This document shows positions 50,616-53,088 of a stretch of 53,088 nt of DNA, piece by piece. The stretch spans positions 1 to 53,088 of the forward strand of contig JAVBJN010000078.1 in the NCBI GenBank assembly GCA_031546985.1. Direction: 5' to 3'. The notes beneath the pieces are model-generated. The model saw only the letters and a program-made list of their open reading frames with translations, was not told the origin of the DNA and ran no database searches. A program made the translations under genes and the position numbers. The stretch is from JAVBJN01 sp031546985 (GTDB lineage: Bacteria > Bacteroidota > Bacteroidia > Chitinophagales > Chitinophagaceae). The number at the start of each line of letters is the position of its first letter. The stretch's first letter is position 1.

Positions 50616-50658
50616 TTCATTCCCTTCATTCCTTAATTCCTTTTCCATATTATTTTAC
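50616..50658 (+). promoter_or_regulatory. Candidate rut-like, G-free region in the rho leader
   Basis: There is no G in 43 bases, with TC/CC clusters at about 50618, 50622, 50627, 50631, 50639 and 50645 (TTCATTCCC, TTCATTCC, TTAATTCC, TTTTCC). Rho binds YC dimers in unstructured RNA, so this could allow Rho to act on its own transcript. Confidence 0.45.
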
Positions 50659-50711
50659 GGGTTATAAAAATGATAGTGGATTCTTAGTTGTGATGATAAA
50701 ATTACTGTTGC

Positions 50712-52379
50712 ATGAATTATGACATTCTTCAGCTGAATGACATGCTCATCCCCGAGCTGTTGGATATTGCTGAAAATCTGCACATCGAAAGTGCCAAAAA
50801 ACTCGACAAACAGGAACTGATCTATAAAATTCTCGATAAACAAGCTTTGGCAGATGATGCAGGAGCAGGAGCGGATGCGGCCAAAAAGCGCAGAGGCAGA
50901 CCTAAAAAGAATGAAACAGCAGAAAATACACCTGCAGAACCTGTAGCTGCGCCGGAAGCAGCACCCTCACGTGCGCCACGCAAACGTATAACCCGCTCCC
51001 ATAAAGAAGAAGAAGAAGAGGTTGCTCCGCATGATATGCTGGAGTTTGATATGCCAGAAACCGAACATGGTATTGTAATGCCGCCGCAGGAAGAAACACA
51101 GGAAAATTTTGTGTTTGAAGAAGCGCCGGCTGCCAATGCGCCGCAAGAGCCTAACGAGCAGCAGGAAGAAGCACCTCAGCAACCGGAAGAAAAAACCGAA
51201 AAGCCGGGTGTACAGCACCAGCAGCGCCACCAGCAACGCCGCGAACCGGCCTTCAACGTTGAGTTTGACGGTATTGTTGTGAGCGAAGGTGTGTTGGAAA
51301 TGATGCCAGATGGTTATGGTTTCCTTCGTTCTTCCGACTACAATTACCTCAGTTCTCCGGATGATGTGTATGTATCGCCCTCGCAGATTAAATTATTTGG
51401 CCTTAAAACCGGTGATACCGTTCGCGGAAGCGTACGTCCGCCCAAAGAAGGTGAAAAATATTTTGCGTTACTCAAGGTAGAAACCATCAACGGACTTACA
51501 CCGGAAGAAATCCGCGACAGGGTTCCGTTCGATTACCTTACCCCGCTTTTCCCGTTCGAGAAATTAACGCTTAGCACTACCGCTTCTAATATCAGCACCC
51601 GTATTATTGACCTGTTTACCCCTATCGGTAAAGGTCAGCGCGGATTGATCGTGGCCCAGCCGAAAACCGGTAAAACCATGCTGCTGAAAGAAATTGCCAA
51701 CGCTATTGCCGAAAACCACCCGGAGTGTTATATGATGGTGGTGCTGGTAGATGAGCGTCCGGAAGAGGTTACCGATATGGAGCGTAGCGTTAGAGCCGAG
51801 GTTATTGCCTCTACTTTTGACGAGCCTGCAGAGAAACACGTTAAAGTATCTACCATCGCTTTGCAAAAAGCAAAAAGACTGGTAGAAGCTGGTCACGATG
51901 TAGTAATCCTGCTCGATTCCATTACCCGTCTGGCCCGTGCCCACAATACCGTGGCGCCTGCCTCCGGTAAAGTATTGAGCGGTGGTGTGGAAGCCAATGC
52001 GATGCAGAAACCTAAACAGTTCTTTGGTGCTGCCCGTAAAATTGAAAACGGTGGTTCATTAACCATTCTGGCTACCGCCCTGATCGATACCGGTTCTAAA
52101 ATGGACGAAGTAATTTTCGAAGAATTTAAAGGTACCGGTAACATGGAGTTGCAACTGGATCGCCGCCTGGCCAACCGTCGTATTTTCCCTGCTATCGATA
52201 TTACTTCTTCTTCTACCCGTCGTGATGATCTGTTGCTGGATAAAGACACACTCAACAAGATGTGGATCCTGCGCAATCATACTGCCGATATGAATACCGA
52301 AGAGGCAATGAAATTCCTGATGCAACAATTGAAAGGAACCAAAAGCAACGAAGAGTTTTTGGCTACTATGAACAAATAA
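50712..52379 (+). CDS. rho: Transcription termination factor Rho
   Basis: A 555-residue Rho, 136 longer than the 419-residue E. coli protein. Residues 1-~45 are the Rho_N helical domain (DILQLNDMLIPELLDIAENL). A disordered insertion (about 50-180) rich in Glu, Gln, Pro and Arg follows, including RRGRPKK and TRSHKEEEEE. The RNA-binding cold-shock-like domain (VVSEGVLEMMPDGYGFLRS) and primary-site strands come next. The ATPase has Walker A AQPKTGKT (315-322), VDERPEEVTDMERSV and LLDSITRLARAHN; SGKVLSGGVEANA and the final FEEFKGTGNMEL follow. Rho hexamers terminate transcripts; acidic low-complexity insertions are known in Bacteroidota Rho. A terminator follows. Confidence 0.97.
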   Translation: MNYDILQLNDMLIPELLDIAENLHIESAKKLDKQELIYKILDKQALADDAGAGADAAKKRRGRPKKNETAENTPAEPVAAPEAAPSRAPRKRITRSHKEEEEEVAPHDMLEFDMPETEHGIVMPPQEETQENFVFEEAPAANAPQEPNEQQEEAPQQPEEKTEKPGVQHQQRHQQRREPAFNVEFDGIVVSEGVLEMMPDGYGFLRSSDYNYLSSPDDVYVSPSQIKLFGLKTGDTVRGSVRPPKEGEKYFALLKVETINGLTPEEIRDRVPFDYLTPLFPFEKLTLSTTASNISTRIIDLFTPIGKGQRGLIVAQPKTGKTMLLKEIANAIAENHPECYMMVVLVDERPEEVTDMERSVRAEVIASTFDEPAEKHVKVSTIALQKAKRLVEAGHDVVILLDSITRLARAHNTVAPASGKVLSGGVEANAMQKPKQFFGAARKIENGGSLTILATALIDTGSKMDEVIFEEFKGTGNMELQLDRRLANRRIFPAIDITSSSTRRDDLLLDKDTLNKMWILRNHTADMNTEEAMKFLMQQLKGTKSNEEFLATMNK

Positions 52380-52402
52380 TAAGTTGGCCTCGACTAACAG
52401 AG

Positions 52403-52432
52403 AAAGGGCTCCTGCAAAGGGGCTCTTTTTTT
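52403..52432 (+). terminator. Terminator of rho
   Basis: AAAGGGCTCC (52403-52412) pairs with GGGGCTCTTT (52419-52428), with two G-T pairs and loop TGCAAA, followed by a long T-run. Confidence 0.8.
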
Positions 52433-52525
52433 ATGCTGGTGCATTGGGTGAAAGGTGAAAGGCGAGAATGTATATCGATCTGCCAGGCCCGCCCCGCACA
52501 TGCGGGGTCAGGTCCCAGGGATTGA

Positions 52526-52638
52526 TGTCATGCTGCCCCGGTAAAGGGAGATAATCCGAAGTGAGAGAGATAAACGAGGGAGCAGCATCTCACACGTATA
52601 GAGATCCTGCATTGCGCTACGTTTCACTCAGGGTGACA
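52526..52638. repeat. 113-bp TGTCA...TGACA element, copy 1
   Basis: Begins TGTCATGCTGCCCCGG and ends CTCAGGGTGACA, so its ends are short imperfect inverted repeats (TGTCA and TGACA, CTG and CAG). ATGCTGCCCC and GGGAGCAGCAT form an internal hairpin. Short, non-coding and with no transposase, it looks like a REP/MITE-type element. Confidence 0.7.
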
Positions 52639-52660
52639 AACGCTTGTTATTGTGCGGGAT

Positions 52661-52813
52661 AAAGGTGATTTGCAATTCGCTAATTCGGGCTTCGATACTT
52701 CGACAGGTTCAGTAGCCGAAGCTCAGTAGCCGAAGCTCGGTAACCAAAGCTCAGCCACCGGTATCCGCCAATCCGCAATTCGCTAATCTATAGAGTGATT
52801 GATAATCGCTCAC
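52661..52813. repeat. Composite tract between copies 1 and 2: AATTCG words, GTAGCCGAAGCTCA tandem repeats, and CTATAGAGTGATTGA linker
   Basis: The tract contains three 14-bp units (GTAGCCGAAGCTCA, GTAGCCGAAGCTCG, GTAACCAAAGCTCA) at 52712-52753. They are preceded by GGGCTTCGA and CTTCGACA and followed by CCACC, all related to 11778-11822. After them AATCCG/AATTCG words lead to CTATAGAGTGATTGATAATCG. No ORF is supported. Confidence 0.65.
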
Positions 52814-52815
52814 GA

Positions 52816-52928
52816 TGTCATGCTGCCCCGGTAAATGCAAATAATCCAAAGTGGGTAAGTTAAACAGAGGGAGCAGCATCTCACTTTATAGAGCTCCTGC
52901 ATTACACTACGTTTCACTCAGGGTGACA
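52816..52928. repeat. 113-bp TGTCA...TGACA element, copy 2
   Basis: Same length, same ends and same internal hairpin as copy 1, with scattered substitutions. It is followed by CAATTCAGTAATTCG-type words and by the same CTATAGAGTGATTGACAATCG linker that precedes copy 3. Confidence 0.7.
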
Positions 52929-53020
52929 AGCACTTGTTATGACGCAGATCTAATTCGCAATTCAGTAATTCGTAATCCGCCAATCCGCTAAGCTATAGAG
53001 TGATTGACAATCGCTTACGA

Positions 53021-53088
53021 TGTCATGCTGCCCCGGTAAATGTAGGCAAACCGAAGTAGGTAAGATAAACGGAGGGAGCAGCATCTCA
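53021..53088. repeat. 113-bp element, copy 3 (cut by the window edge)
   Basis: The first 68 bases match copies 1 and 2 (TGTCATGCTGCCCCGG ... GGGAGCAGCATCTCA). Its start lies 205 bp after that of copy 2. Confidence 0.7.

Noticed and set aside
52526..53088. CRISPR array
   Set aside because: Units are 113 and 205 bp with imperfect copies and no unique short spacers; no cas genes are nearby.
1..53088. tRNA or rRNA genes, intact IS elements or prophage genes
   Set aside because: No cloverleaf or rRNA motif, no transposase or integrase coding frame, and all long ORFs are assigned to ordinary chromosomal families.

Overview
The window is a stretch of ordinary chromosome from a member of the Bacteroidota, most likely the Chitinophagaceae or a close relative. 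The evidence is a type A T9SS sorting tail at the left edge and a gliding-type (type B) T9SS C-terminal domain at 33-35 kb. It also has an OMP beta-barrel receptor followed by a GLPGLI protein, secreted TonB-C-only proteins, an Rho with a long acidic N-terminal insertion, and promoters of the Bacteroidota type (TTTG, then about 19 bases, then TAnnTTTG) with almost no Shine-Dalgarno sequences. I see no tRNA, rRNA, CRISPR, phage or intact insertion sequence.

Layout. 0-4.2 kb: end of a T9SS cargo gene, then a probable four-gene rightward run (Uup-type ABC-F ATPase, lipoprotein, TPMT-like methyltransferase, PaiB-like protein). 4.2-6.8 kb: leftward ligA and tadA. 6.9-13.6 kb: WG-repeat protein, GNAT, YtcJ-like amidohydrolase, two tandem double-domain universal stress proteins, and a GT39-type membrane glycosyltransferase. 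13.8-18.5 kb: secreted two-DTG aspartyl protease with PDZ, diverging from the fused B12 mutase icmF. 18.6-24.2 kb: three tandem secreted TonB-C proteins, an AraC regulator diverging from an aldehyde dehydrogenase with its DUF779 partner, and a fourth TonB-C protein. 24.2-33 kb: DUF3857/transglutaminase/DUF2569 membrane protein, GNAT, PepSY-like protein, a possible 40-residue Cys/His microprotein, an outer-membrane beta-barrel protein with GLPGLI partner, and a KirBac-type K+ channel. 33-39.4 kb: T9SS type B surface protein, mfd, MarR regulator. 39.5-44.1 kb: GT2 protein with a degenerate sugar-transferase tail, inositol monophosphatase, thiL, EGF-like lipoprotein. 44.3-49.9 kb: leftward block with nitrilase, recX, uvrD/pcrA, YceI and a papain-like lipoprotein. 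50.7-52.4 kb: rho. 52.5 kb to the end: an intergenic repeat array that continues past the window.

Functional themes are genome maintenance (ligA, uvrD/pcrA-recX, mfd, rho), aldehyde and branched acyl-CoA metabolism (ALDH-DUF779 under an AraC regulator, IcmF), and envelope or surface proteins (T9SS cargo, TonB-C family, beta-barrel/GLPGLI, lipoproteins, GT2/GT39).

The most notable unexplained signals are: a 21-bp-spaced direct repeat that looks like an AraC operator; a 15-bp perfect inverted repeat before the first usp gene; a G-free, YC-rich leader before rho suggesting autoregulation; a Cys/His microORF; the GT2/degenerate phosphoglycosyltransferase fusion; the Tyr/Gln pair and long insertion in IcmF; and several families of short intergenic repeats shared between distant loci. 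I did not find a clearly new multi-gene system; the best candidates are listed as findings.
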